Below, piece after piece: positions 30,416-39,114 of a DNA stretch of 57,977 bases (within the stretch, counting starts at the first letter, position 1; every line of letters starts with the position of its first letter). The stretch comes from an uncultured Prevotella sp. (GTDB lineage Bacteria; Bacteroidota; Bacteroidia; Bacteroidales; Bacteroidaceae), in assembly GCA_900546345.1 (NCBI GenBank), contig URCI01000013.1, positions 1 through 57,977 on the forward strand, in the 5' to 3' direction. A program made the translations under genes and the position numbers. The notes beneath the pieces are model-generated. The model did not search any database and was not told the origin of the DNA. It worked only from the letters and a program-made list of their open reading frames with translations.

Positions 30416-32350
30416 TTATTCTCCCAGCATCTGCTCTATCTCCTGCTGTTTGAGGATGCAGAGGATCTTGTGGCCGTCGGGCGTGTAGTTGACATTGGAA
30501 CAAAGGAAGAGGCTGTTGACGATGCTCTCCATCTCCTCGTTTTGCAACACCTGACCATAAGGGATCGCGGCGGCACGCGCCATCGTCAATGCCAGTTGTT
30601 CATTGACCCGCTGCAGCGCCTCATCGCCCGTAGCATGGACACCATCGAGCATGTCGTGGAGCAGATCCATGACGTTGATGCCGTCGAGCCCCTCCGGCAC
30701 CGCGTTGACCGACCACGTGCTGCCCCCCAAGCTCGTCAGTTCGAAGCCCATAGCCTGCAGCTCCGGCATGATCTGCGCCAAGGTGACCTGCTGCTGTGCA
30801 CTGAGCTCCAAGGATTCCGGGAAGAGCACCTTCTGCGCCCGCATCTTCTGCGCCTCGAGCTGCTTTTGATATTTCTCGAAGAGGATACGCACATGCGCAC
30901 GGTGCTGGTCCACGATCATCAGCCCCGACTTCACGGCCGTCATGATATACTTGCCCTTGTACTGATAGTGTGTCGGCGCCTTTTCCTCGATCACCTGCGG
31001 CTGCTGTTCCTCGTCCTGTCCCTTCTCGGGGAAGAGCGACGGCGGCGCTGCCGGCATGTCACCGTCCAACGATGCCGAGGACGGACCACCCATCAGCGCA
31101 TCGAAGTCAGCAAAGGCCGATGCCGACGCACCCATGCGCGAGGCATGGAACGACGATGCGCCCATGCGCGAGGCGTGCAGGTCATCAGAGCCCATGCGGG
31201 AGACATGCAGACTGCCGGAGCCCGTGGAAGGCGCAGCCGACGTGTTGAAAGGATTGTATTGCGGATCGAAGTCGACCTTTGGCATGGCCGCCCCACTGTC
31301 GGGATTGTAGACCGGGATCTCGGGCTTGCCCTCCGTGTCGAAGTCGAGCGTGGTGGCGTTGCTGAAGATGCCCACGGCGTCCTTGACTGCCGCATTGAGG
31401 ATCTGCCACACCGCCTGCTCGTTCTCGAACTTGATCTCCGTCTTGGTGGGATGGATATTCACGTCGATGTCCTTGGGCGAGATGTCGAAATAGAGGAAGA
31501 ACGGCACCTGCTCGCCTTGAGGAATCAGCCGTTCAAAGGCCTGCATCACCGCTTTGGCAAAATAAGGATGGCGCATGTATCGGCCGTTGACAAAGAAATA
31601 CTGATGAGCGCTTTTCTTCTTTGCCGACTCCGGCTTGCCCACAAAGCCATGGATGCCACAGAGCGATGTCTCAACCTTCACGGGCAGGAGATCCTGATTG
31701 AGTCGGTTGCCGAAGACGTCGACGATGCGCTGTCGCAGTCCGCAGGCCCGCAGGTTGAGCAGTTCCGTGTCGTTGCTGTGAAGCCGGAAGACGATATTGG
31801 GATAGACGAGGACGATGCGCTGGAAGGCCGTCAGGATATTGTTCAGCTCGGTGTTGTTGGACTTGAGGAACTTACGTCGGGCGGGCACGTTGAAGAAGAG
31901 ATTCTCCACCATGAAGTTCGCCCCCTCGGGACAGGCACAAGGCTCCTGCCCCGTCACCTTTCCACCGGAGATGGAGAGATGCGTGCCGATGTCCTCACCC
32001 CGCTGCCGCGTCTTGAGTTCCACCTGTGCCACGGCGGCTATCGAAGGCAACGCCTCGCCGCGGAATCCCATGGTATGGAGGTTGAAGAGATCATCGGCCT
32101 GCCGGATCTTTGACGTGGCATGGCGCTCAAAGGCTAGGCGCGCATCGGTCTCGGACATGCCCTTGCCGTCGTCGATGACCTGGATCGACGTACGTCCCGC
32201 GTCGACCACGGCGACATCGATGTGCGTGGCGCCCGCGTCGACCGCGTTCTCGACAAGTTCCTTGATGACCGAGGCGGGTCGCTGGATGACCTCGCCGGCA
32301 GCTATCTGGTTGGCAACGGAATCGGGAAGAAGTTGAATAATATCACTCAT
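30416..32350 (-). CDS. mutL: DNA mismatch repair protein MutL
   Basis: MutL couples mismatch recognition by MutS to strand removal. The 644-residue protein has the GHKL ATPase N-terminus: IAAGEVIQRPASVIKELVEN, AVDAGATHIDVAV, the DDGKGM motif near residue 60, and TMGFRGEALPSIAAVAQVEL. A linker at about residues 375-430 holds a repeated motif (HVSRMGS, HASRMGA, HASRMGA), then a C-terminal dimerisation domain. The metal-endonuclease motif DQHA(X)2E(X)4E found in many MutLs is altered here to DQHRAHVRILFE, and the late CPHGRP motif reads YTPDGHK, so nuclease activity is doubtful. It is the last gene of the guaB-to-mutL block, 4 nt after the small membrane protein gene. Confidence 0.96.
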   Translation of the reverse strand: MSDIIQLLPDSVANQIAAGEVIQRPASVIKELVENAVDAGATHIDVAVVDAGRTSIQVIDDGKGMSETDARLAFERHATSKIRQADDLFNLHTMGFRGEALPSIAAVAQVELKTRQRGEDIGTHLSISGGKVTGQEPCACPEGANFMVENLFFNVPARRKFLKSNNTELNNILTAFQRIVLVYPNIVFRLHSNDTELLNLRACGLRQRIVDVFGNRLNQDLLPVKVETSLCGIHGFVGKPESAKKKSAHQYFFVNGRYMRHPYFAKAVMQAFERLIPQGEQVPFFLYFDISPKDIDVNIHPTKTEIKFENEQAVWQILNAAVKDAVGIFSNATTLDFDTEGKPEIPVYNPDSGAAMPKVDFDPQYNPFNTSAAPSTGSGSLHVSRMGSDDLHASRMGASSFHASRMGASASAFADFDALMGGPSSASLDGDMPAAPPSLFPEKGQDEEQQPQVIEEKAPTHYQYKGKYIMTAVKSGLMIVDQHRAHVRILFEKYQKQLEAQKMRAQKVLFPESLELSAQQQVTLAQIMPELQAMGFELTSLGGSTWSVNAVPEGLDGINVMDLLHDMLDGVHATGDEALQRVNEQLALTMARAAAIPYGQVLQNEEMESIVNSLFLCSNVNYTPDGHKILCILKQQEIEQMLGE

Positions 32351-32354
32351 AACG

Positions 32355-32681
32355 TCATAACATCAATAGAAACAAAACAACACACAAGAGGATGAGCACG
32401 ATGAGCAAGGCATTGCCCGAGAGCAGACGGTCCTGGCGGCGGCGTACGCGGCTGTCAGGGGCGAAAAACGTGCCCCGCAGTGCCTCGGCACGGAAGCGGC
32501 GCAGCGAAGCCTCATCGTCGTGAGCCGTCGCTGCCCTCTCCTTTTCCTCAGCCGGTCTCTGCGCCTCGAGCTCCTGCCGCGCGTGCTCCTCCAATTGGCG
32601 CAGGCGATCCTTACGCTCATCGTAGTAGATGAACGTGTGGTGGAAAGGACGGGGACGACGCGAGTTGAAGAACATAGCCAT
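32355..32681 (-). CDS. Small tail-anchored membrane protein (hypothetical)
   Basis: A 108-residue protein not assigned to a family. It starts MAMFFNSRRPRPFHHTFIYY, has a charged, helical middle (ERKDRLRQLEEHARQELEAQ, many Arg and Glu), and ends with a single hydrophobic helix, ALLIVLILLCVVLFLLML. This topology suggests a cytosolic domain tethered by a C-terminal anchor. It is 6 nt after the OstA-like gene and 4 nt before mutL, so it is translated with them. Genes of this shape sit between ostA and mutL in related Bacteroidales as far as I recall. An envelope-assembly role is possible but unsupported beyond context. Confidence 0.75.
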   Translation of the reverse strand: MAMFFNSRRPRPFHHTFIYYDERKDRLRQLEEHARQELEAQRPAEEKERAATAHDDEASLRRFRAEALRGTFFAPDSRVRRRQDRLLSGNALLIVLILLCVVLFLLML

Positions 32682-32687
32682 CAGCGG

Positions 32688-34502
32688 TTAACGGCGCGTT
32701 ACCGCCCGGCGCGGCTTTTGCGGTTTCTTGGGCGGTGGCGTCTGCTGTACCGCTTTCTTTTCCTCCTGCGCCTTAGTAGTCGCGGTAGCGGCGGGTGGGG
32801 CCTTCTTGCCGATTTGCTGGATCGGCGCAGCATGGCGCTTGATATGTTTCAGTTCCGTACCGGACGCCTTGCCGCGCCAGTTGAAGACATCGTCCTTGTC
32901 CTTCGGCCGGATATAGTCGAACCACGCAAAGACGTCGAGCTTGTCCTTGCCGGGCGGGATCTGCGTCATCGGGTAGAGCGTGCCCTGCGCCTTCGGCATC
33001 CAGATGCGCTCGAGCTTGCACTCCGGGCTGACAAAAGAGCGCATGGTGTCGGTCTCGACATAGTTGAGTCCGATCAGCGTGCTGTCCTTATCGTCGACGG
33101 GGAAGAACACCGAGCGCACGTTGCCCACGGCATCGCTGCGCCGGATCTTGCCCTCCTGGAAATAAGCAAACATATTGGTGGAGGACACCTGGTTGTAGTG
33201 GATGGAGTCCTGCATGAGTTCGATGGAGAGCGCCTGTCCCAGGACATGCGCCTCGCGCACCGTGGTGTCGTTCATGAACGTCAGGATCTTCTCGCCCAAG
33301 AGCTGGCGCTGTCCGTTCCAGAGGATCGGGTCCTGATACATCGTCATGCAAGAGTCCTTGGAGTTGAAGACCAAGGAGTCGCAGACCGCCTGCACGTCGT
33401 TGCGGAAGACGCGCACACGGCGATAGCAGTGCACCTTGCGGTAGACCGAGTCGGTGTTGATGTGGAAAGTCTCCACGCGCATGGTATCACTGTGCATCCA
33501 CAGCGTGTCGGGCTTGGAGTAATCCATGACGAGAGCCTTGCCCGTGGCGAAGCCCCTTCCGGTCTTCTCGTTGTAGACCACGAGGTGAGCGGTGAGCTTG
33601 TTTTTATTGCGCTTGTCGACATAGACCACATTGCCCTGTCCATAGTTGCGTCCCGTCTTGCTATTATAGAATAAGGTGTCGGCGGTGATCGTCTTCTCCT
33701 TGTTGACCACGGTGGAGCGGCCGTAGAGATCGGCCTTGTCGGTCTTGGTGTTGAAGAACGCATCCGTCGTGGTGATGACGTTCTTCCCGTTGACGATGCG
33801 AGAGGCCTGCGGCATGCCCTGTCCCTTGTTGGGCGTGTACTGTCCGACGACATGTGCGCGCGAGGTGCGCGTGTCGTAATAGAGCGTGTCGGTGGAGACG
33901 CGTGTCTTGGGTGTATGGAGCTGCACGTCGTAGTAGAAGACCGCCTGCTTGGTCTGGGTGTTGTATTCCCCCCAGTCCGAGCTGAGCCTGCTCTTGCCGT
34001 CGATGAGGCGTCCTCCACGGAAGAAGTAAGCATTGTTGTAGAGCCGGTCGTAGTTGAGCGAGTCGGTGTAGAGCGTCTGCCGTGCATGATGGAGCACGAC
34101 ATTGTTGCGCGCCTCCATGAGTTGCTCCTGTCCATCATACCAAGCCCGCTGACAGGTCAGCGTGACATTGTCCTGCGGCTGGCGGAAGCGCACATGGCCC
34201 ATGGCCCTCACGGAGTTGGAGGCCTGATAGAAGTAAGCCGAGTCGCACAGCAGTGTGGCCCCCCGATGAACAAAGTGGACATGTCCCTTGACGATCTGCG
34301 CGTCGGGGTTGGGGCCGTACATGTCGAACTTCAGCTCGTCGGCATGGACAAGATAGACCCTGTTGTCCACCGCCTTGCGCTTGCGTGGCGCTGCCAAGAC
34401 CGTGAACACACCAAGTGCAAAGAGGCATAGAGCCGTGACGAACACGGTTCCATGCCTATCGGAAAAATGCTGGAAAACTCTTCGGAACGTCATCTGATCC
34501 AT
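32688..34502 (-). CDS. OstA/LptA-like outer-membrane biogenesis protein
   Basis: A 604-residue protein with an N-terminal hydrophobic helix (VFVTALCLFALGVFTVLAAP) and then a long run of short beta-strand repeats of the OstA/LptA/LptD N-terminal type: VYLVHADELKFDMYGPNPDA, QIVKGHVHFVHRGATLLCDS and similar units such as LYTDSLNYDRLYNNAYFFRG. LptA-like repeats form a slotted beta-roll that ferries lipopolysaccharide through the periplasm. The tail is rich in Pro, Lys and Ala and low in complexity. The length is larger than E. coli LptA (185 aa) and smaller than LptD, and such proteins are typical of Bacteroidetes. It overlaps the SurA-like gene by 13 nt. An LPS-export function is by family resemblance. 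Confidence 0.85.
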   Translation of the reverse strand: MDQMTFRRVFQHFSDRHGTVFVTALCLFALGVFTVLAAPRKRKAVDNRVYLVHADELKFDMYGPNPDAQIVKGHVHFVHRGATLLCDSAYFYQASNSVRAMGHVRFRQPQDNVTLTCQRAWYDGQEQLMEARNNVVLHHARQTLYTDSLNYDRLYNNAYFFRGGRLIDGKSRLSSDWGEYNTQTKQAVFYYDVQLHTPKTRVSTDTLYYDTRTSRAHVVGQYTPNKGQGMPQASRIVNGKNVITTTDAFFNTKTDKADLYGRSTVVNKEKTITADTLFYNSKTGRNYGQGNVVYVDKRNKNKLTAHLVVYNEKTGRGFATGKALVMDYSKPDTLWMHSDTMRVETFHINTDSVYRKVHCYRRVRVFRNDVQAVCDSLVFNSKDSCMTMYQDPILWNGQRQLLGEKILTFMNDTTVREAHVLGQALSIELMQDSIHYNQVSSTNMFAYFQEGKIRRSDAVGNVRSVFFPVDDKDSTLIGLNYVETDTMRSFVSPECKLERIWMPKAQGTLYPMTQIPPGKDKLDVFAWFDYIRPKDKDDVFNWRGKASGTELKHIKRHAAPIQQIGKKAPPAATATTKAQEEKKAVQQTPPPKKPQKPRRAVTRR

Positions 34503-35950
34503 CCCTGATACTGAAATTTACAATCCTTATAGCGGTCGTTGATTCTGACATAGGTGTGCTTGATCTTGTCGACGACCCAGTCATTGAGCACCTTCTCACG
34601 CTCCTTGGCCAAGACGACATCCTTCATGACCTGGAAGTCCTCGGTGATGGTGGCGCGATGGCCCTCTTCCCGGCTCTTGAGCTTGATGATGCAAGCCACC
34701 GTCTTGTTCTTGCTGTTGATGCGCGTGAAGGGTGCGGAGATCTCTCCGACCTTCATTGTGTCGACGACCCTTGCCACCTCGGTGGGCAACTCCTTCATCT
34801 GGAAGCGGGAAGTCATGCCATCAGCGGTGCTGTTGGACATGAGGCCCTGGTTGTTCTTGGTGTCCTTGTCGTCAGAGATATAAGAAGCACCGGCCTCGAA
34901 GGTAAACTTGCCATTGACAATGTCGGTGCGAATGGAATCGAGACGGTGCTCAGCAGCCTCGATCTCGTCCTGCGCCACCTTTGGGCGGAGCAGGATGTGG
35001 CGCACATTGATCTTGTCGCCTCGCTTGTCGATGAGCTGGATGATGTGATAGCCAAACTCCGACTCGACGATCTTGGACACCTTCTTAGGATCGGTGAGGT
35101 TGAAAGCCACCTGGGCAAACGCCGGGTCGAGCATGCCACGCCCCATGAAGCCCAGCTCACCACCCTGGCGGGCTGATCCCGGATCCTCGGAATAGAGACG
35201 AGCCAAGGTCGAGAACGTCGTCTCGCCATTGTTGACACGCTCCGTGAAGTTGCGGAGCTCGTCCTTGACGCGGTTGATCTCGGCCTGCTTGATCTTTGGC
35301 GAGACCTGGATCACCTGCACCTCCACCTCGGTAGGCACATAAGGCAGGCTGTCTTTGGGTATCGTGCGGAAATAGCTGCGCACGTCGGCCGGTGACACCT
35401 TGACATTCTCGACGAGTTTCTGCTTCATCTTCTGGATGAGCTGTTGGTTCTTGAACTCATCGTGCATGTCGTTGCGAATCTCGTTGATGGACTGCTTGCG
35501 GTACTCCTCGAGTTTCTCCTGGCTGCCGGCGATCTCGATCCACCGGTTGAGCTGCTGCTGCACGCCCTGCGCGACTTCCGACTCGCTGACCTCGATGGAG
35601 TCGATTTCGGCCTGATGGAGGAAAAGCTTCTGCACGGCAATCTGTTCGGGGATGGCACAGTCGGGATTGCCTCCCCACGTCATGCCCTCCTGCTGTCCCT
35701 GCATGCGCATCATCTCGACGTCGGACTTGAGGATCGGCTCGTCGCCCACCACCCATACGACCTCATCGATGATACTGTTTTCGGGAATGGGAGCCTCCTC
35801 CTTGGCAGCACTGTCATGCTGCGTGGAATCGGAAGACTTCACACTGTGAGAGCCCGGCAATCCGGGAACGGCTGTCATGGCCGAGAGCGAGGCAGCCACA
35901 AACAAGAGTGCTGCGACAAAGGGTATATGACGTTTGTTGTTTACTTTCAT
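34490..35950 (-). CDS. SurA-like periplasmic peptidyl-prolyl isomerase
   Basis: A periplasmic chaperone/isomerase for outer-membrane proteins, 486 residues from the ATG at 35950 (MKVNNKRHIPF). An ATG 18 bases upstream is possible but adds non-signal residues. A signal peptide (FVAALLFVAASLSAMTAVP) is followed by a long helical SurA-N part (VVWVVGDEPILKSDVEMMRM). Then there are two parvulin domains: the first around VEVQVIQVSPKIKQAEINRV and ARQGGELGFMGRGMLDPAFA, the second around INVRHILLRPKVAQDEIEAA. Domain order matches SurA (N-P1-P2), with the family's usual C-terminal helix. It overlaps the OstA-like gene and follows the PpiC gene by 24 nt; all three likely act on outer-membrane assembly. 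Confidence 0.9.
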   Translation of the reverse strand: MKVNNKRHIPFVAALLFVAASLSAMTAVPGLPGSHSVKSSDSTQHDSAAKEEAPIPENSIIDEVVWVVGDEPILKSDVEMMRMQGQQEGMTWGGNPDCAIPEQIAVQKLFLHQAEIDSIEVSESEVAQGVQQQLNRWIEIAGSQEKLEEYRKQSINEIRNDMHDEFKNQQLIQKMKQKLVENVKVSPADVRSYFRTIPKDSLPYVPTEVEVQVIQVSPKIKQAEINRVKDELRNFTERVNNGETTFSTLARLYSEDPGSARQGGELGFMGRGMLDPAFAQVAFNLTDPKKVSKIVESEFGYHIIQLIDKRGDKINVRHILLRPKVAQDEIEAAEHRLDSIRTDIVNGKFTFEAGASYISDDKDTKNNQGLMSNSTADGMTSRFQMKELPTEVARVVDTMKVGEISAPFTRINSKNKTVACIIKLKSREEGHRATITEDFQVMKDVVLAKEREKVLNDWVVDKIKHTYVRINDRYKDCKFQYQGWIR

Positions 35951-35974
35951 GGTGCTATTTCTGTTCATTGTATC

Positions 35975-37405
35975 TTACTTAACCGTGTCGACGACCGCTT
36001 CATTGACCGTGACGGGATATTTCCGGCGGAGCTGTTCGACCCATTGCTTCTCGAGCGCCTCCTGGTAGTCGGCGACGACGAGCTCCCGCACATCGTCCAT
36101 CTCCTTGGGTTTCTTGAGTTTCTTGCCAAAGACCGCCATGAAGGGATAGTCCCGGGGCGGCGTCACCACCGTGTCCTTGTGGAAGACCTCGCGGTCCACC
36201 AGCGCGTTGTCGCCCTGTCGGAAGAAGCCCTTCTCCACCCGGATGCGGAGCACCGAGTCGGCGTTGAACGTCTTGCGAAGCGTCTCTGTCCACTCACGGA
36301 AAGGCAGTTTACTCACCGTCTTCCTGACCTGGTCGATATCGCTCTGTCGGCGCGTGAAATAGGCAATGCCCTTAAAGCGCGGCGCATCCCACCGGTAGCG
36401 CTTGCGGTTTTTGCGGAAGAACTGCTGCAAGCCCGCCTCATCGTTCTTGGCCCGCTCCCATACGGTGCGGTTGGCGATGTCGAAGAGCAGCAGTCCGTCG
36501 TGGTATTCTTGAATGAGATATTTCAGATTGGGATCTTTCTTCTCCATCTCCTCACGCTTGGCGGCCAGGACGGTATCGGGTGTCGTATGGCGCTGACGGG
36601 CGAGGGTGTCGAGCTTTTGGTTGATGATCTGCTCGCGGAGGTTGCGCTGGTCGATGAAGCGCAGGATGGCAGCACGCTGGCTGGCATAGGAGAAGAAGGG
36701 CTGATGGCCCTGGCGCAGGATGATGTGCCAGCCGGCCGGAGAGAGGAAAGGCTGGCTCATCTGCCCGTCCTTGAGGCTCCAGGCCTGGTCCTCGAACTCT
36801 TGAAAGGTCTCGCCCTTGACGATCCAGGGCAGTTGTCCACCCTGAGCGGCCGAGCCGCGGTCCTGAGAGAAGCGCCGCGCCAGTGTCGCGAAGTCAGCGC
36901 CCTGCTGCAAAGCCGCATAGACCGAGTCGATGCGCTGCTTGGCCGCCTTCTCGACGTCGGGCGTGGTCTGTTGGCGCAAGGCGATAAGGATGTGCGAGAC
37001 ACGCACCATGCCCCCGTTGCCGTCGATGCGCCGGCGGGTCTCGTCATAAATCTTCCGGGCCTCAGCCTCGAGGTCCGCACTGTCGATCATTGCCGGGCGG
37101 ATCTGCTGGTCGCGGTAGTTGGCGAACTCTTGCTGATAAGAGGCGAGCGTGTCGAGACGGGCCTCCTTGGCGGCCTCGATCTTGAGTTTGTAGTTGACAA
37201 ACAGCGGCACGTAGTCGCGCACGCTCTTGCGGTCGAGCACGCCCTCGGTGTTGTTCTTCTTGTAGGAATACGCAAACTCAGAGCGAAGAACCGGATGACC
37301 GTTGATGGTCATGATGACGGGATCGTCGCTCTGAGCAAAAGAGAGGGGGCCACACAACAGTATGGCGCCCATGAAAATATGTCTTCTTGAGAATAGTCTG
37401 CTCAT
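35975..37405 (-). CDS. PpiC/parvulin-type peptidyl-prolyl isomerase (envelope)
   Basis: A 476-residue exported isomerase. The signal peptide (MSRLFSRRHIFMGAILLCGP, then LSFAQ) is followed by an N-terminal chaperone-like helical region (VLRSEFAYSYKKNN), a clear parvulin domain with VRVSHILIALRQQTTPDVEK, FATLARRFSQDRGSAAQGGQ and SPAGWHIILRQGH, and a long C-terminal region (about residues 260-476) of mixed charged helices with SurA-like alternation. It differs from its neighbour in having one strong parvulin domain and a degenerate second. It lies 11 nt downstream of guaB and 24 nt upstream of the SurA-like gene, so it is co-transcribed. Substrates probably include outer-membrane proteins. Confidence 0.88.
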   Translation of the reverse strand: MSRLFSRRHIFMGAILLCGPLSFAQSDDPVIMTINGHPVLRSEFAYSYKKNNTEGVLDRKSVRDYVPLFVNYKLKIEAAKEARLDTLASYQQEFANYRDQQIRPAMIDSADLEAEARKIYDETRRRIDGNGGMVRVSHILIALRQQTTPDVEKAAKQRIDSVYAALQQGADFATLARRFSQDRGSAAQGGQLPWIVKGETFQEFEDQAWSLKDGQMSQPFLSPAGWHIILRQGHQPFFSYASQRAAILRFIDQRNLREQIINQKLDTLARQRHTTPDTVLAAKREEMEKKDPNLKYLIQEYHDGLLLFDIANRTVWERAKNDEAGLQQFFRKNRKRYRWDAPRFKGIAYFTRRQSDIDQVRKTVSKLPFREWTETLRKTFNADSVLRIRVEKGFFRQGDNALVDREVFHKDTVVTPPRDYPFMAVFGKKLKKPKEMDDVRELVVADYQEALEKQWVEQLRRKYPVTVNEAVVDTVK

Positions 37406-37416
37406 GAATGAAATGC

Positions 37417-38901
37417 TTACTCAGGACGCGAGTAGTTCGGCGCCTCACTGGTGATCGTGATGTCATGAGGATGACTCTCGAGCACACCAGCATTGGTGAT
37501 GCGTGTGAACTTGGCGTCGTGCAGGCGCACGATGTCGGGAGCGCCGCAATAGCCCATACCTGAGCGCAGGCCACCGGTGAGCTGATAGATGACCTCCTGT
37601 ACGGTGCCCTTGTAAGGAACACGTCCGGCGATACCCTCGGGGACGAGTTTCTTGGCATCCTTGATGTCGTTTTGGAAATAGCGGTCACGTGAACCGTTCT
37701 TCTGCTCCATAGCTTCCAGTGAGCCCATGCCACGATAGCTCTTGAACTTACGGCCGTTGAAGATGATGGTCTCGCCGGGGCTTTCCTCGGTACCGGCTAC
37801 GAGTGAGCCGATCATCACACAACTGCCACCGGCAGCAAGCGCCTTGACGATGTCGCCGGAATAGCGCAGGCCACCATCGGCGATCAAAGGTACGTCGGTG
37901 CCCTGGAGTGCGGAGTAGACGTCATAGACGGCACTCAGCTGTGGCACACCCACACCGGCCACGACACGTGTGGTGCAGATGGAACCCGGACCGATACCGA
38001 CCTTGACGGCGTCGGCACCGTTGTCGACGAGATATTTGGCAGCCTCGCCGGTGGCAATGTTGCCGACCACCACATCGAGGTTAGGGAAGGCAGCCTTGAC
38101 ATCGTGGAGCTTTCCGACCACGCCCTTGGAATGGCCGTGGGCTGTGTCGATAACGATGGCGTCGACACCTGCCTCCACCAAAGCCTGTGCACGGTCGAGC
38201 GTGTCGTTGGTGACACCCACGCCGGCAGCCACGCGCAGACGTCCTTTGTCGTCCTTGCAAGCCATCGGCTTGTCCTTGGCCTTGGTGATGTCTTTATAAG
38301 TGATCAGTCCCACGAGATGGTTGGCATTGTCGACCACGGGGAGTTTCTCGATCTTGTTTTGCTGAAGAATCTGAGCAGCCGCCGTCAGATCGGTACGCTG
38401 ATGGGTGGTGACCAGGTTCTCGGATGTCATCACGTCGTCGATGAGCTTGTCCATGTGACGCTCGAAACGGAGGTCGCGGTTGGTGACGATGCCCACGAGG
38501 TGGTTTTCCTCATCGACGACAGGAATGCCGCCAATGTGATAGTCGTGCATCATGTCAAGGGCATCCTTGACGGTGCGTCCGCGACGAATGGTGATCGGGT
38601 CGTAGATCATACCGTTCTCAGCACGCTTGACAATGGCCACCTGACGAGCCTGTTCCTCGATCGACATATTCTTATGGATCACACCGATACCACCCTCGCG
38701 TGCAATGGCAATAGCCATCGACGACTCGGTCACCGTGTCCATAGCGGCAGTGACAAAGGGAACATTGAGTTCGATGTGGCGCGAAAAACGAGTTTTCAAC
38801 GACACTTCCTTAGGAAGCACTTCAGAATAAGCAGGAATCAACAGGACATCATCAAATGTGAGTCCGTCCATCACAATTTTATCTGCAACAAATGATGACA
38901 T
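37417..38901 (-). CDS. guaB: Inosine-5'-monophosphate dehydrogenase
   Basis: Oxidises IMP to XMP with NAD+, the rate-limiting step to GMP. The 494-residue enzyme has two CBS domains (about residues 95-215) inserted in the TIM barrel. The catalytic loop is in GPGSICTTRVVAGVGVPQ with the nucleophilic cysteine, preceded by VKVGIGPG. IADGGLRYSGDIVKALAAGG and the flap region YRGMGSLEAMEQKNGSRDRYF are present. A TAAATTTG promoter box lies at 38930-38937. It heads the guaB-PpiC-SurA-OstA-mutL run, which I consider conserved in Bacteroidales. Confidence 0.98.
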   Translation of the reverse strand: MSSFVADKIVMDGLTFDDVLLIPAYSEVLPKEVSLKTRFSRHIELNVPFVTAAMDTVTESSMAIAIAREGGIGVIHKNMSIEEQARQVAIVKRAENGMIYDPITIRRGRTVKDALDMMHDYHIGGIPVVDEENHLVGIVTNRDLRFERHMDKLIDDVMTSENLVTTHQRTDLTAAAQILQQNKIEKLPVVDNANHLVGLITYKDITKAKDKPMACKDDKGRLRVAAGVGVTNDTLDRAQALVEAGVDAIVIDTAHGHSKGVVGKLHDVKAAFPNLDVVVGNIATGEAAKYLVDNGADAVKVGIGPGSICTTRVVAGVGVPQLSAVYDVYSALQGTDVPLIADGGLRYSGDIVKALAAGGSCVMIGSLVAGTEESPGETIIFNGRKFKSYRGMGSLEAMEQKNGSRDRYFQNDIKDAKKLVPEGIAGRVPYKGTVQEVIYQLTGGLRSGMGYCGAPDIVRLHDAKFTRITNAGVLESHPHDITITSEAPNYSRPE

Positions 38902-38929
38902 AAAACGATTTTTAGAAATTTATTGCGTG

Positions 38930-38937
38930 CAAATTTA
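38930..38937 (-). promoter_or_regulatory. guaB promoter -7 box
   Basis: TAAATTTG on the minus strand, 29 bases before the guaB ATG; it probably drives the entire downstream block. Confidence 0.6.
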
Positions 38938-39047
38938 CCAATAATTTTCCACATAGCGTAGCTCTTACTGTCTTTTTCTTAAGGCTTTAATGCTATTTAA
39001 CGCCCATTTTCCGTAGTGGTGAAGGCTGTGGTTTCATGAGAACAAAA

Positions 39048-39082
39048 GCCCCCGACCGTCAAGGATGCTGCACGGCCGGGGG
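39048..39082 (-). terminator. Terminator of the GH5-GH43 gene
   Basis: GCCCCCGACCGT pairs with ACGGCCGGGGG with one mismatch (39048-39082), and the minus strand continues TTTTG. It isolates the enzyme gene from guaB. Confidence 0.85.
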
Positions 39083-39114
39083 AGAAGATCGAAAACAAGG
39101 AAAAGAAAAGCGGA

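Noticed and set aside
30470..32113. 547-codon frame antisense to mutL
   Set aside because: Arg- and His-rich translation with no motif; shadow of mutL.
35444..37390. 648-codon frame antisense to the SurA/PpiC genes
   Set aside because: Spans two real genes and their junction, and has no recognisable domain.
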